Source: Candidatus Parvarchaeota archaeon UBA446
GTDB taxonomy: Archaea; Nanobdellota; Nanobdellia; Parvarchaeales; Parvarchaeaceae
NCBI GenBank assembly: GCA_002503215.1
Contig: DARG01000020.1
Coordinates: 14,309 to 78,308 of the forward strand
DNA: 64,000 nucleotides
Reading direction: 5' to 3'
Under the pieces are notes generated by a model that made no database searches, was not told the origin of the DNA, and worked only from the letters and a program-made list of their open reading frames with translations. Both the position numbers and the translations under genes were made by a program. Shown here in pieces: positions 1 through 11,700 of the stretch (positions are counted from its first letter, which is position 1; each line of letters starts with the position of its first letter).

Positions 1-807
1 AAATGCAAGTTCGTAAGCTTTGTAATCTCCCGCCATTGAACCAGTGTGTGAGGAAACAGCGCCTGAAGTGGATTTAAATTTACCTCCTTTCAATATTAGA
101 AGAGGTTTTTCGCGTGAAAATTCCATGCTGGCCTTTAAAAAATCACTGCCATTATTCAGGCCCTCAAGATAAAGAGCAAGTACCTTCGTTTTCTCATCGG
201 TTTTGAATGCTTCTATTATATCTGCTTCGCTTATATCCGTGGCATTACCAATGCTTATTATTTTACTAAAACCTATATCATTTGTGGATGCGTCATCTAC
301 TATTGCGCTAAGCAATGCTCCGCTCTGAGATATAAAACTTGCATTTCCTTTTATTACCTTTGAATTCGGATCTAAAAATGTAGCATTGAAATTTGGGTCT
401 GTATTTATTATACCTAAACAGTTTGGACCTATTATCCTTATTTTTGCTTTGGATAAAAACTTCTTTATAGCTTCCTCTTTCTTTGTACCGTCTCCCCCGA
501 TTTCATTGAACCCTGCACTTAATATTACTGCTAAAGGTATCTTTACCTTTTCGCATTCTTTAAGTATGTTTAGAACCATCTCCGCTGGCACTGCAATCAC
601 TGCTATATCTATTTTCTTCTTTACGCTTGCAACTGATTTGAAGGCTTTTAGTCCCTGCAACTCATCGACAAACGGGTTTATAGGAAATATTTCTCCTCTA
701 AATGTTATTATAAGGTTCTTTAAAACTGCACTGCCAACTTTATTTGGATCTCTTGAAGCACCTATGACAGCAATACTTTGTGGCTCAAAGAATCTTTTTA
801 TATCCAT
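1..807 (-). CDS. acdA: ADP-forming acyl/acetyl-CoA synthetase, alpha-type domain (partial)
   Basis: The gene runs off the left edge; 269 codons are visible from the ATG at 805-807. The enzyme converts acetyl-CoA (or another acyl-CoA) + ADP + Pi to the acid + ATP + CoA, a substrate-level ATP step typical of fermentative archaea. An N-terminal Rossmann CoA-binding domain opens with 'SIAVIGAS' (residues 11-18). 'IRIIGPNCLGIIN' and 'SFISQSGALLSAI' follow, both typical of the succinyl-CoA-synthetase-like fold. Near the edge, 'SSHTGSMAG' carries His254, which corresponds to the phosphorylated histidine of the family. Whether the alpha part is separate or fused to the ATP-grasp beta part cannot be seen. 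The acyl-CoA preference is not deducible. Confidence 0.9.
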   Translation of the reverse strand, partial: MDIKRFFEPQSIAVIGASRDPNKVGSAVLKNLIITFRGEIFPINPFVDELQGLKAFKSVASVKKKIDIAVIAVPAEMVLNILKECEKVKIPLAVILSAGFNEIGGDGTKKEEAIKKFLSKAKIRIIGPNCLGIINTDPNFNATFLDPNSKVIKGNASFISQSGALLSAIVDDASTNDIGFSKIISIGNATDISEADIIEAFKTDEKTKVLALYLEGLNNGSDFLKASMEFSREKPLLILKGGKFKSTSGAVSSHTGSMAGDYKAYELAF

Positions 808-875
808 CTTATTTTATGGTACTTATAAAATTTAAACGCTTATAAAAAGCATATTTTACTATTAAATAACTACTT

Positions 876-1292
876 TTATATAGTTATTTCTTCCCAATAC
901 ACTTCTTTTTCTTGCACTGCCTTTTTTACGGCCAATTCGTTTTTATTTAAGGTTGCGTTGCCGGTTTTTATTTCTATAAATTTTATAGTTATTTTACCTG
1001 TTTTATCCAAATCTGAAAGCCCTTCAAATTTTATATAATCTATAGGACTACCCAAAAATCTCAAATCAGAGAGATTACCCTCCTTTTCGTACATTATTGG
1101 ATAAAGCTGCTCACTTATTTTACCTTTAAGTACAGGCCTTTGTATTTCAACGCTTTTATCAAGCGCTTTTTTCATCTCGTATTTTTCCCATTCTTCTATT
1201 TTTTTGTTTAATAAGTATCTTAACACAAAAAAAGAAGCTATTGAAACTATTACAATGCCAGTAATAACTCCGAAAAAAAAGTTATAAGCCAT
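876..1292 (-). CDS. Membrane-anchored PD-(D/E)XK protein, Holliday-junction-resolvase-related (COG4741-like)
   Basis: A 138-residue protein with one N-terminal membrane helix (about residues 5-27), then a basic/acidic coiled stretch and a small nuclease-like domain. Seen motifs are 'GKISEQLYPI', 'DLRFLGSPIDYIKF' and 'KFIEIKTGNATLN'. The Asp in 'SPIDY' and the E-x-K in 'IEIKTG' fit the PD-(D/E)XK catalytic pattern, and the conserved C-terminal 'KKAVQEKEVYWEEI' fits the archaeal family annotated as a predicted secreted endonuclease distantly related to Hjc. Activity and orientation in the membrane are inference. It lies just upstream of tRNA-Met on the opposite side of a short AT-rich spacer; no operon partner is obvious. 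Confidence 0.75.
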   Translation of the reverse strand: MAYNFFFGVITGIVIVSIASFFVLRYLLNKKIEEWEKYEMKKALDKSVEIQRPVLKGKISEQLYPIMYEKEGNLSDLRFLGSPIDYIKFEGLSDLDKTGKITIKFIEIKTGNATLNKNELAVKKAVQEKEVYWEEITI

Positions 1293-1321
1293 ATAAAATT
1301 ATAGTATTTCCGTAATAAATA

Positions 1322-1393
1322 TGTCGGGGATGGGATTTGAACCCATGACCTCCGCCTCATGAGGGCGGCGTACTACCGCTGTACTACCCCGAC
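1322..1393 (-). tRNA. tRNA-Met (CAU), probably elongator
   Basis: A full cloverleaf on the minus strand: acceptor GTCGGGG/CCCCGAC, D arm GTAC/GTAC, anticodon stem CCGCC/GGCGG with loop CTCATGA, five-base variable loop AGGTC, T arm ATGGG-TTCAAAT-CCCAT, discriminator A at 1322. The anticodon is CAU. The anticodon stem lacks the three G-C pairs of initiators (the initiator is at 56988-57063), so this is elongator Met or, less likely, the Ile2 tRNA read after C34 modification. Position 37 is G rather than the usual A. CCA is not encoded and there is no intron. Confidence 0.9.
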
Positions 1394-1431
1394 TAGTATA
1401 ATTTTATTAACCAAACAAGGTATAATAATTT

Positions 1432-1920
1432 TTACCTCTTGTAACCTATATCCCTTAAAAACTTATGTCGCTTTTCTTTATCGGTTTCTTTTTCTACCCC
1501 TAAGGGCTTCTTTCCATCTATAACTCCAATTATAGCTCTTCCATCCATACCATCATCATATACTATAACCTTTAAAGGATTCGCTGTAGCTGCGTAAACA
1601 TTTACTATTTCCATAACCTGCTTCAGCCTGTTAAGCACATTTATGGGATACGCATCTCTCAATATAACTACAAAAGAATGACCTGCGCCTATTTTTTCAG
1701 CGAATTCAGAGCTTTTTTTGATCAAATCACCATCGTTTCCATCTGTTCTTATCAAACGATCGCCAGAGGCTTCATTAAAAGCTATACCGAACTTTACACT
1801 GGGACAGGCAGTTATAATAGCTTCATAAATATCTTCTACGGTCTTTATGAAATGTGCCTGCCCGACTATTATATTCAAACTCTCTTTAAGTTCTAAATTG
1901 ATTTCTTCTAATTTACCCAT
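1432..1920 (-). CDS. Adenosine-specific kinase family protein (COG1839)
   Basis: A 162-residue protein matching the compact archaeal/bacterial family known as adenosine-specific kinase (PF04008). Diagnostic segments are 'IVGQAHFIKTVEDIYEA', 'KFGIAFNEASGDRLIR', 'IGAGHSFVVIL', 'ATANPLKVIVYD' and 'GRAIIGVIDGKKPLGVE', all in the order and spacing of the family and covering its whole usual length. Members are small alpha/beta proteins that bind adenosine or AMP; the physiological role is poorly defined, so a purine salvage role is inference. Start: the ATG at 1920 follows an AT-rich leader. It is monocistronic in appearance, transcribed toward tRNA-Met. Confidence 0.85.
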   Translation of the reverse strand: MGKLEEINLELKESLNIIVGQAHFIKTVEDIYEAIITACPSVKFGIAFNEASGDRLIRTDGNDGDLIKKSSEFAEKIGAGHSFVVILRDAYPINVLNRLKQVMEIVNVYAATANPLKVIVYDDGMDGRAIIGVIDGKKPLGVEKETDKEKRHKFLRDIGYKR

Positions 1921-2123
1921 AGAATAATTTATTAAAGTATTAGTATTTATTTATTAAACCTAGGCAATATGGATTGATTTATAAGGGTACATGCTCATAT
2001 TTAAGAAAAAGAATCATTTACTTCTGCTATGAACGTTTTGAGATTACAAATAAAAGAGTAATATAACCTATATTTTAACTTATATTTTATATTATTAAAT
2101 TTTAAATTCTATTAAACACCTAG

Positions 2124-2699
2124 TTAACTTGTATTTAAATATTTAGAAGGGGCAAATTTCATAGTACTTAATATTAAATTAAATGCTGCGTTTGACACAT
2201 TAATAAGACTTTGATTAAGGTTCTGCACAGCTACAGTGGTATAATAACCCGCTGGACCGGCAATTATTGCGACAATTTTACCTATTGGCAGTTTATCAGA
2301 AGATGCCTCTATTCCATTATAGCCATCAATTGAGATGTTATTTAAACTATAATGACTGACATTAAGCCCGTTTATAAATATAGACCTATAATATGAAATA
2401 TTTTTATTACTAAGATTTTGAACTACCGTTATATAAATAGACTTATTATATTCGTAATACAATCTTGCAGAATTTTTATAGCTAGATATGAGTAAATTAC
2501 TTGTATTTACAAGATAAAAGTCTTTTGTAAAATTAAATGATAATGTATTGCTAGAAAATATATTTAGACTATTCTCCTTATCCAAAATGCTTATAGATTT
2601 TATCGATTTGTGAATAAAAAGAAAATGCTCTATAAAAAATACGGCTACTGCTATAATAATGATTGCTAAGATTATTGAAATAATTAAAATTTTTTCCAT
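2124..2699 (-). CDS. Small membrane-anchored exported protein, last gene of the surface operon
   Basis: 191 residues with a strongly hydrophobic N-terminal helix (about 4-25) and then a soluble domain rich in Asn, Ser, Ile and Tyr with several N-x-S/T sequons, as expected of an extracytoplasmic, possibly N-glycosylated domain. No family is recognised. It starts 12 bases after the stop of the 3011-aa gene, so it is most likely the promoter-distal gene of the operon. Its small size beside a giant partner suggests an accessory or assembly role, which is only inference. Confidence 0.8.
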   Translation of the reverse strand: MEKILIISIILAIIIIAVAVFFIEHFLFIHKSIKSISILDKENSLNIFSSNTLSFNFTKDFYLVNTSNLLISSYKNSARLYYEYNKSIYITVVQNLSNKNISYYRSIFINGLNVSHYSLNNISIDGYNGIEASSDKLPIGKIVAIIAGPAGYYTTVAVQNLNQSLINVSNAAFNLILSTMKFAPSKYLNTS

Positions 2700-2711
2700 A
2701 TTTTTATTTTA

Positions 2712-5700
2712 TCACAGCCTATCCCAATTACATGATAATGTGTAATATACATAAACGTTCTGTCCTGGAGAAATACTCCCTGAAGGCGAATCCGCAGTCC
2801 ACACATCATACATAGCTCCATAATCACAACTACCATCTCCACCATCTATAGGACTGTTTACAGACCAGGATAAAGATATACCAGGATTAGATAAACCAGT
2901 ATAGGTAAGCTTTAAGCCACTTTGACCATTTGGAAGTGTTACTCTTTTACTAGGTGCCCAATTCTTAGTTTTAGAAATTCCATTATAAATAACATTTTCG
3001 TTTTCATTATTGTTACCTGAAGGTTCTGGAGATTGAGTCCATATATAAAAGTTAGTTGTACATGACCAAGGATTAAATGTATAAGAACCGCCCGCGATAC
3101 CTGTAGTTGATGATATGCTGTTTGTACTGCAGTCATATCCTGGTATAGAAGCGGTTGCAGTGTATGAACCTGAATTTGTAGTTATTGATATAGGGCTTGT
3201 TGTACTACCATAATTAGTTTTTCCATCGTAGCTAACTTCCCAATTAAGATTAGACCCACCGCTTTGATAAAAAGTAGTTGTACAACTCCACGATGAAAAT
3301 GTATATGAACCACCTGTATCAACCTTTGCGCTTGCGGAACAAGATAATCCGCTGATAGATGCACTTGCAGTGAAAGAGCCAGCTTTGCTAGTAATAGAAA
3401 TGGGTGATCCTGTACGTGCACTTCCACTTTGCCCGGCATATGTAACGGACCAAGTATACCCTGATGGTAGACCGCTTTCCTTAAAAGTAGTTATGCAAGA
3501 GCTACTTGGTGAAAAAGTTACAGTTAATGATTCCCCTGCCGGCAAAGAGCCTGAAGATGAGGGACTTATAGGGTATGTTTCGGTACACCCATTTGAAGAA
3601 TTTGAAGGTGCGCTTATAGAATATGATAAAGATCCTGGACCAGTATTAAATTCTATAGTACTTAAACTGGATGTTTTTGATGTGCCGTTATATGTAACTT
3701 CCCAGTTATAACCAGATGGCAGGCCGCTTTCCTTAAAAGTAGTTATACATGTGTCGGACTCTAAAGAATAAACCACACTTTGGTTTTCCCCTTCAATTAA
3801 ATCCCCTGAAGAAGGATCTGGAACATAAGTATCAGTGCATGCTGCTGCCTTGGTTTTTATACTACCTATATTATAACTATAACGCTGAATATAAGCTACA
3901 TTTGTTGTGGATGTAAATTCGATATTGCTCGATGAAGAAGCCGATTCATTTACTCCATTATAATTTACCCACCAGTTTTGTCCCGATGGTAAGCCCGATT
4001 CCTTGAAATATGTATAACAAGTGGTAGAAGCCAAGAACTGTATATATGTAGTTGTTCCAGTTATTTCTTTTCCACTGTTAGGTGAAGGTGTATATTTGGT
4101 ATAACAATCTGGATATGTTGAATAGTTATACAACGTAGATACTTTAAATGAATGTGATCCTGTTGAATAGAAGTATATTACGTCTGTTTTAGAGCTTAAG
4201 TTAATACCATTAAATTCCATATTCCATTTGTATCCATTTGGAAGCCCTCTCTCTATAAATGTAGTCTTATTCGGCTGTTGAAGTGTCAATACTGAACCTG
4301 TAGATGCATTTATCTGATAAACAGGAGTAGGAACAACTTGGTAACTCTTAGGAGCAACTAAAAGCGAATAGCTTATGTTCCAAACCGTCGGTAAATTATA
4401 AGCAAGATAATATTGAGATGCTATTGTGTAAGTCTGATTGCCTGGAGTCTGGTATAAACAGTTTACTATATAGCCATAAAGCTTATTGTTAACGGTGTCG
4501 CATTGCTGATCCGAGGTTATATTAAAACTCCATTTACCTCCTTTATAAGTGGATGTAAATACTTTTTGATCACCATTGGAGCAAGCCGTATTAAGATCAG
4601 CTGCGTTTCCTACACTATCAAATACAGTTACCGATGGCTGTGCTTCGTTCGTAGAATTTCCAACGCTGTAAAACTGTATAGAATGCAACCCTTCATTAAG
4701 TGTTCCCAAAGAAAGGAAAACTCCTTCTTTATAACTAGAAGGTAAAGTTTTACCGGAACAAAGTTCGCCTTCTCCTAATGTAAAAATAGCATCGCCGCTT
4801 TCATTGTACGGTGGAGCGCAGTTGCCTGATGTTCCTCCCGTAAATATGCTTAACGCATAATCAAGAATGCTCCCATTTACGAAGCCAGGTATACCACTTA
4901 CACCAAAACTTGGATTCTGAAGCATTAATATATTAAGCATGTCAAACGAATAAGCTGCCGATATTGATAAAGCCTTACTAGGCAAGTTAGATTCTAAAAA
5001 TGATGAAGGCAATAAATTAGTAAATATGTTGTTTGCTCCTTCAATCTGTGATTCGGAAAGACTTGTGAAATAAGCGTCTTTTACAGAATTTTGCTGCTTA
5101 CTGTTTGGTATTGAAATATTCAATTTGTAGCTACCACCAAGTACACCCATTCCCACTCCATAATTACTAGAGTTTGAATATTGCAGCGCGTAATTTGAAT
5201 TTGTTGAAGCCTTCGCAGGCGAATGATATGCTATGCAATTATCTTGTACAGTGGGAGATAAGTAGCCTGATTTACTGAACGGATTACAAGCTATTGCTGT
5301 TCCCCCATTATTGTTCCCATTAACGGTTACTTTATCAAGCGAATTGTTTATGAGAGTTATATTTTTGGAATAACAACTATTACTTGTAGGGTTATTAAAT
5401 ATTGAAGAAGGTAAAGAAGTTTTTCCGCTGCATGAAACTATAGTACCACTATATCCTGAACTACAAGAATAAGTGTACTGGAAAGTTTTGGTAGAAGCAT
5501 CTGTCTTAAGTGTTATATTAGGATTTTCTACACTAAACGAGTCTCTGCCAGCCTCACACCCTCCAACTTCTGCTATGCCTGCTGGATTTGTAGTTGTTAC
5601 CGGGTTTACTGTTCCAGCTGTCGAATAAGGTTTCCAATTCCAACCATTTATAACATTACTGTTTATTGTATTAGTCTCATTTCCACATTCAAATAAGGAC

Positions 5701-8700
5701 GGATTTACTAAGCCAGTTTTTTCTGACTGAGAGCTATTTATATTTAGATTACTAATTTTATTTTGGGAAACTGTAGTTATTTTAAAAGTACTTGTTGATA
5801 CTAAAGAACACTCTGCCGTTATGTTATAAGCCGTGGAATTTACTTGTTTATAAGAAACGCTGGCAGAGCATATACCTGAATTTGCATTGTTAGGATAGTT
5901 GCATGATGTTGATAATAGCTTAGTGCTGTTGCTGGCACTTACACTGCAGTCAAAAGATACACTAAAGGCAGTGGTTGGAGCATTGGTTTGATTTAATACG
6001 ATTGTTGATACCGAAACTTTAGAAGATTTATCTGATTTTGAAGAAACATGATAATTCAATGCACCATCTGTTGGAGCACATGCATAATTTGTACCTTTCA
6101 AATCTCCTATAAAGCAGCCTCCCCCGTATAAATCTCCATTTGAAGGCAGCGCCTCCAAACTATTATACGAACCATTCTCTGGAACTGTATTTACCGGTTC
6201 CGTACATGCACTGTAGCTAAGTACTGTTTCATTTGGAGCGCAGCTATCTATAAAAACGCTCCCGCTTGGACTATAAAGCATTTCAAGTCCGCTTGAATTT
6301 GCTGAATTACTTATAAGGTTGTTTTCCGAACTTGATCCATCATATGTGGATTTTGTACCATTAATATAAAATTCTGGATCATTTAAGGTAATAAGACTTG
6401 TCGGTTTAATACAAGAATCATAGATAGTTCCGACTCCATTCGTATAATTACCGGGTTGATATGCAAAACCTAAACCTAATGATTTGCCTTTTGATCTATT
6501 AGAGTTGTTTAGAGCGCTTAAAGAAAGTTGTGGGGTAAATGATGGCATGCTCCCATCTATACAGTAAAGTTTCTCTGGTGTTTCTATATTGCTACTAGTT
6601 ATATTTGAACCTTTTACTTGGCTTGTACTTAAAGTAGATGCATTACCTCCTATAAGTGTATAATTTAAACAGCTCTGTAAAAGATTTACTCCGGTTATAT
6701 TATAATAAACAGGTACTGATTTACTTACTGTAACACTGTTATAACCAGAATATCCTACATCTATCGAAGGTGGAACATAAAAGACACTACCATTACTATC
6801 TTTAACATAAGAAAAGTTAGATATCATCTGATTTTGAACTTTGAATGTTATAGGAGAACCTGAAGCCTGGATATTATCAGTTATGACTTTGGAACCGCGA
6901 TAAAAACAATATTCACTATTTATTGATTGAGAAGGAGTTATAGTCTGATATATTTTATTATTTTCGTAATTTACACTTCCAAAACCATTTTCTGGTATAT
7001 TTACAGTTTGCGAAGAAGAATATTGCACAGTGAAGCAGTCTTCTATGGGCCCTTGCAGTGTCTGTGAGATTGTAGCGGATGATGTAGAAACATTATTAAA
7101 AAGTAAATTACCTAATGTATTTCCAGATGAAGAGAAGGAATCTATACATGGTCCAAAACCAGATTGACAATTACTTACAAGATCTCCACTTAAATTGCTG
7201 TAAGAGAACTGAACGTTATACTGCGAGGAGTTATAACTTAACCAATTATTAGGATATATAATTGAAGGAGAACTAATCTCTAAAGCTGAATAAGTATTAC
7301 CGCTTGAACCTATAAAAACATAATTACAGTAATTTGAACTAGTTGAAACCAATTGGTATGGAATTTCGGCGTAAGGGTATGGGCTCTGTGAAGTTAAAAT
7401 CATATTATTACAACCTCCAAAGTTATTTGATAAATCAAATTGTATTGGAACTTTGACAGCCCCAGTATTGGCCACCGATATATTGTATTCTCCTATAGGT
7501 GAGGTAGTCGCAACTGAAGGACTTGAATACATAAGACTTGGACTGGTTTTATTATAATTCTTTGGAGAGATAACGGCTGATTCTAGAAGGTCGGTACCGT
7601 TCTCATTATAATCAAAAGTTATAAGAGAGTATGATAAATTAGTACATCCCTTATTATATCTAAGTATCCCATTATATATGTTTTCTGATGAAGTAGTAGT
7701 ACAAGCATTATTGCTAAGCCCTGAATCTATATTCGCATTTTGTGCGTTCACTGGAATGCCATTTATGCTTATATTTAATGCGCCTGGAACAGAAGTGGAT
7801 ATATTAGATATTGCCAGTCCTGACTGTATATCTCCACTGCCGAGATAAACATTATTTGAGTTGTTTATAAACACTGCCCTTATGTAAGTAAAATCACTCG
7901 TTAGATTACACATTATAGTTCCGTTTGGTAGGTAATATAACCCTGTTCCCTTCTTTGAAACGCCCAAGTCACCAGTATTGTTATAATTATTTATTATGTT
8001 ACAATTAAATGGAGTACCGTTTAAATTATATAAGTATAAATCGGAATTGTAAAGTTGCTTAGTCAATGGTACTGGAGAAAAAGAAAGTGTGACTCCGTTA
8101 CTTATAGAGGTATTAACAGGTATAGTTATATAGAATAATCCGTTTCTGGACTTTGAAAGCGTTTCATTTGCTCCCATCAAAACTGTATCATCTGCGCTTT
8201 CATTTGATATATTCAAATTAGAGTTATTATATATATTAACTATGAAAGGTCCTTTATTTGACGATATATTTAGATACGAATTATTAACAACCGCATCAGC
8301 CAAACAGCCCGAGTAAGCATATGAGTATGTTGAATTTATGTTTGTAACATTCTTAATGGAGCACTGAGTAATCCCGCTTCTAACGACGGAAAAACTAAAC
8401 GATTTATTTGTAAATCCTGAAGAATTTTCAAAAACATCTTGTGCCACTATCCTAAGAATAGAAGGATCGCTTACAATTGAATTTGCTACAAGATTAAATA
8501 GTAGCGAACTTTTAGGAATTGTTGCTTGAACCCCTGATACAGTTGAGTTTAATGTATTGTAAAGTGAAGAAAAGTTTGAAAATATACTGCTTTCGCTGCC
8601 TTTACCCACATAATCAAAAACATTGTATAAAAACTCATTGGCTGTTGTATTAAGTGTTGGTGTTTCTAGCTGAAAAGAAGTCAAAGAAGGGCTGTAAACG

Positions 8701-11700
8701 GGTAAATTATTATAGTTAAGAGCCACTTGATCTGAATAAGGCATGAAAATTATGCCAGTCCACCCATTTATAAGGACTTGACTGGCTTGTTTTTGTTCGC
8801 CCGAGTAGATACTATTGGATAAAGCATAGTTTAGATTAGATGGAGACACTATCTGCTTTGACCAGAATACACCAAAATCCTGCACATTATCTGGTGATAC
8901 GAAACAAGAAATGGATGAACCTTTTAATTGATTTAAATTGAGCTGATACGTTCCGCTGCCATTAAAAACAGACACTGAAGGATTAACGGTAACGTTAAGT
9001 GCATTAGACGTAGAATTTGTAGGTGAAATTGATAAAGATAAATTGTCACTATATATTCCGACTCCTTTCATTGGAGATTTAGACATGTTAAAATTGTAAC
9101 TTACTATGTACTGCCATATCGGAGAAGGGGAACCACTGGTGCTGGAAAATATCTCATTGTTGTGTGTCTGTGATGCATTAGTGTTAGATGATGAAACCAA
9201 TGGATTGACAGAAGTTACGCCATTTAAAAGAGAATTAGAGGGAAATGACTGATTATTCCATGTTGTATTAAATGTGTTACCAAAGAAAACGCTTAGATTA
9301 TACTTGCCTGAAACCAGTGCCTCAAATAAAGCCATAGGAACTTGTATAGTAAAAGTCGCTGTTCCATTTGGCTGTATTGCGGGAACTTGCGAACTACCCG
9401 ATGAAGATTGAGAAAGAACAATATTTGAAGTTCTTATAACGTTATTAGACAAGCCATTTATGGGTTTGTAGATAAACATGCCTAAGAGTGAATTATTAAA
9501 TGGACCATTAATATAGCCATCGCCCGAAGAAAATAATGATTCCAACGGTATAGGATTTAAAGGATGCCCGCTGTCAAAAACGTACATATTTGTATCAAAA
9601 TTATTATTATAATTTACTTCTATAACTCCAGTTGTAGTTTTCATTTGTGATAAAAAGTCCTCGTAAAGACTATATGTCTGGCTTATGCTATTCTGAGAAT
9701 TATAGAATATGTTGCTTAAGTTGTTATTACCATAAAGTGCTATTAAATATGGATTATTTATTATGGCGTTACCAACGTTCTTAACCGTTATTACTAAATT
9801 TACAGATGACGTATTACTGTTAAATTCGGGACAGTTTGTAGTAATATTATTAAAGAACATTGTGGAGTTTGCAAGAGGATCAGAAGGGTTCTTCTGACCC
9901 TGAAAAGACCCACAGTAATCTCCTGCATTATTAGCAACGAATACCGAACTTATCCATGCATCTGTTACATTATTTGCATGAATACCTGACGAAGTACATG
10001 CAATACCTCTGGCAAAGATGCCATCCTCAAAATTAAGAGATTGACTTGAACTCGGGCTAAAGCAATTTGTATTATTGAAGAAAGCATTACATTCTCCTAT
10101 CGCAGAAGTATAATTTTCTGCGGTTGTAGGAGGTATTATTCTACTGTAACTTGGGGAAGTGTAAACTCCATCTGCAGTATTGAAACTTTCGCCATAGAAA
10201 CAAAAACTATCTAAAGCCGTTAATGTGAAATTATTTTGCTCTGAGGAACTGGAATAGCCCGGTGAAAACGTTGCATTGTAAAGTTCATTGTTTTTAATAT
10301 TATTTGAAAGCCAAAGTCTTTGATAGGTAATATTGTTTACTGTAGAATGATTTTCTAGTGTACAGCTTGTAAGTATATTATTTGAAGATGAATTCCATGC
10401 ACATATCGGGAATATTCCATCCGTTCTGAAACTTTCATATACTCCATTATCATAGTTAGGATAGTAAACTGCTTCCAAGTCTGGATCTGTGAAAGTGTCT
10501 GCACTATCTGCTGTTGATACTGCCTGTGTATAACCTATACATGCTCCATGTGGACCTACCCTACTACATACTTCGGAACTAGTACTTACAGCAGCTATAG
10601 AAGATATCGCAGTATTCGATACATATATTGAAACTTTTGAAGAATTGCCTCCCACAAAATAATCCATTGTTAAAGGAGTTAGAAACTCACCTGTAACGTT
10701 TATGTATTGCATAGCTCCTTTATTTCCTTTAGGGAACTGTGCGTAATCTTCCGTTGGCATCGTATAATTAAAAGCTGGATTAATTGATTGGACCTGATAA
10801 GCTAGCAAAGAATCAAATGAACCACTCCAAGGCAAGTTTCCCAATGATAGGAGATATCCAAGAGAATAATAAGCACCAAAACTGTTTTCATCTTTGGAAG
10901 AAAGATATACTGAGGGAGTAAATCCGCTTAAAGTGGAAATGTTATAAATGTTACCAACGAAACCGGGGTAAGTTATATAATTGTTTATAAATGTAGAACC
11001 ACACGAAATTGCGGGTATTATAAGTGTACTTTCAGGTATACTTCCGCTAATTGATTTATTGCCTGTAAATGAATGATTCACAGCATACAAATACTGCTGT
11101 CCACTCTTTGAATATATACTAGAATATGCATGTATTGATTTGCTACTCCAATTTATAAAATTTTGATACTTAAAGCCGTTTGATTGCAACTGATATATGT
11201 TCTGAGATGAAGAATTACTTGTAGCAGAATAAAGATTGGAGTAATTAGAGTAATCTGCGCCGGGAAATTTGAAGTCTTCCTGTGGATAGCCAATATAACC
11301 TACAACATTATTAAAGTTTGCTGTTTCTGGCCCGCCTCCACATGAGAAAAGCGTAAAAAGAGAAAGACACAAGTGCGGGGCAGTTATCTCACTTATAGCT
11401 GTACAAGAATAAGATGAACTTGAATAAGAAACATTTCCCGGATAGAATTTTTCATTATAGAAAATATTGCTGTTATACTTTGAATTCGATGTAGAGTTAA
11501 CATATTCATTTGTTGTTATCAAACTTGACGTAGAAGAAATTCCTGCGGATCTTATAAATGGAGAGGATGTGTTTATAGATGAAAAATCTGCAGAAGTACT
11601 ATTCTGTCCAATATAGGTATAAGAACTATTCTCCGAAATAGTATGTATCAGAAGAATTTTGTCAGCTATTAAAAAAGATAATATAAATATTACAACTAGC

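Noticed and set aside
386-835. A 149-codon plus-strand frame over the acyl-CoA synthetase
   Set aside because: It is the antisense shadow of the minus-strand gene at 1-807, whose conserved motifs are clear.
1921-2123. The 203-base spacer as a site for an RNA gene
   Set aside because: I found no cloverleaf, C/D boxes or stable stem in it on either strand; it is AT-rich leader sequence.
3370-3711. A 113-codon plus-strand frame in the repeat region
   Set aside because: Antisense shadow of the ESGLPSG repeats; long only because the repeat composition avoids stops in that frame.
2950-4262. Periodic repeats as a possible CRISPR array
   Set aside because: Units are 210-275 bases, protein-coding and imperfect; no short direct repeats with unique spacers are present.
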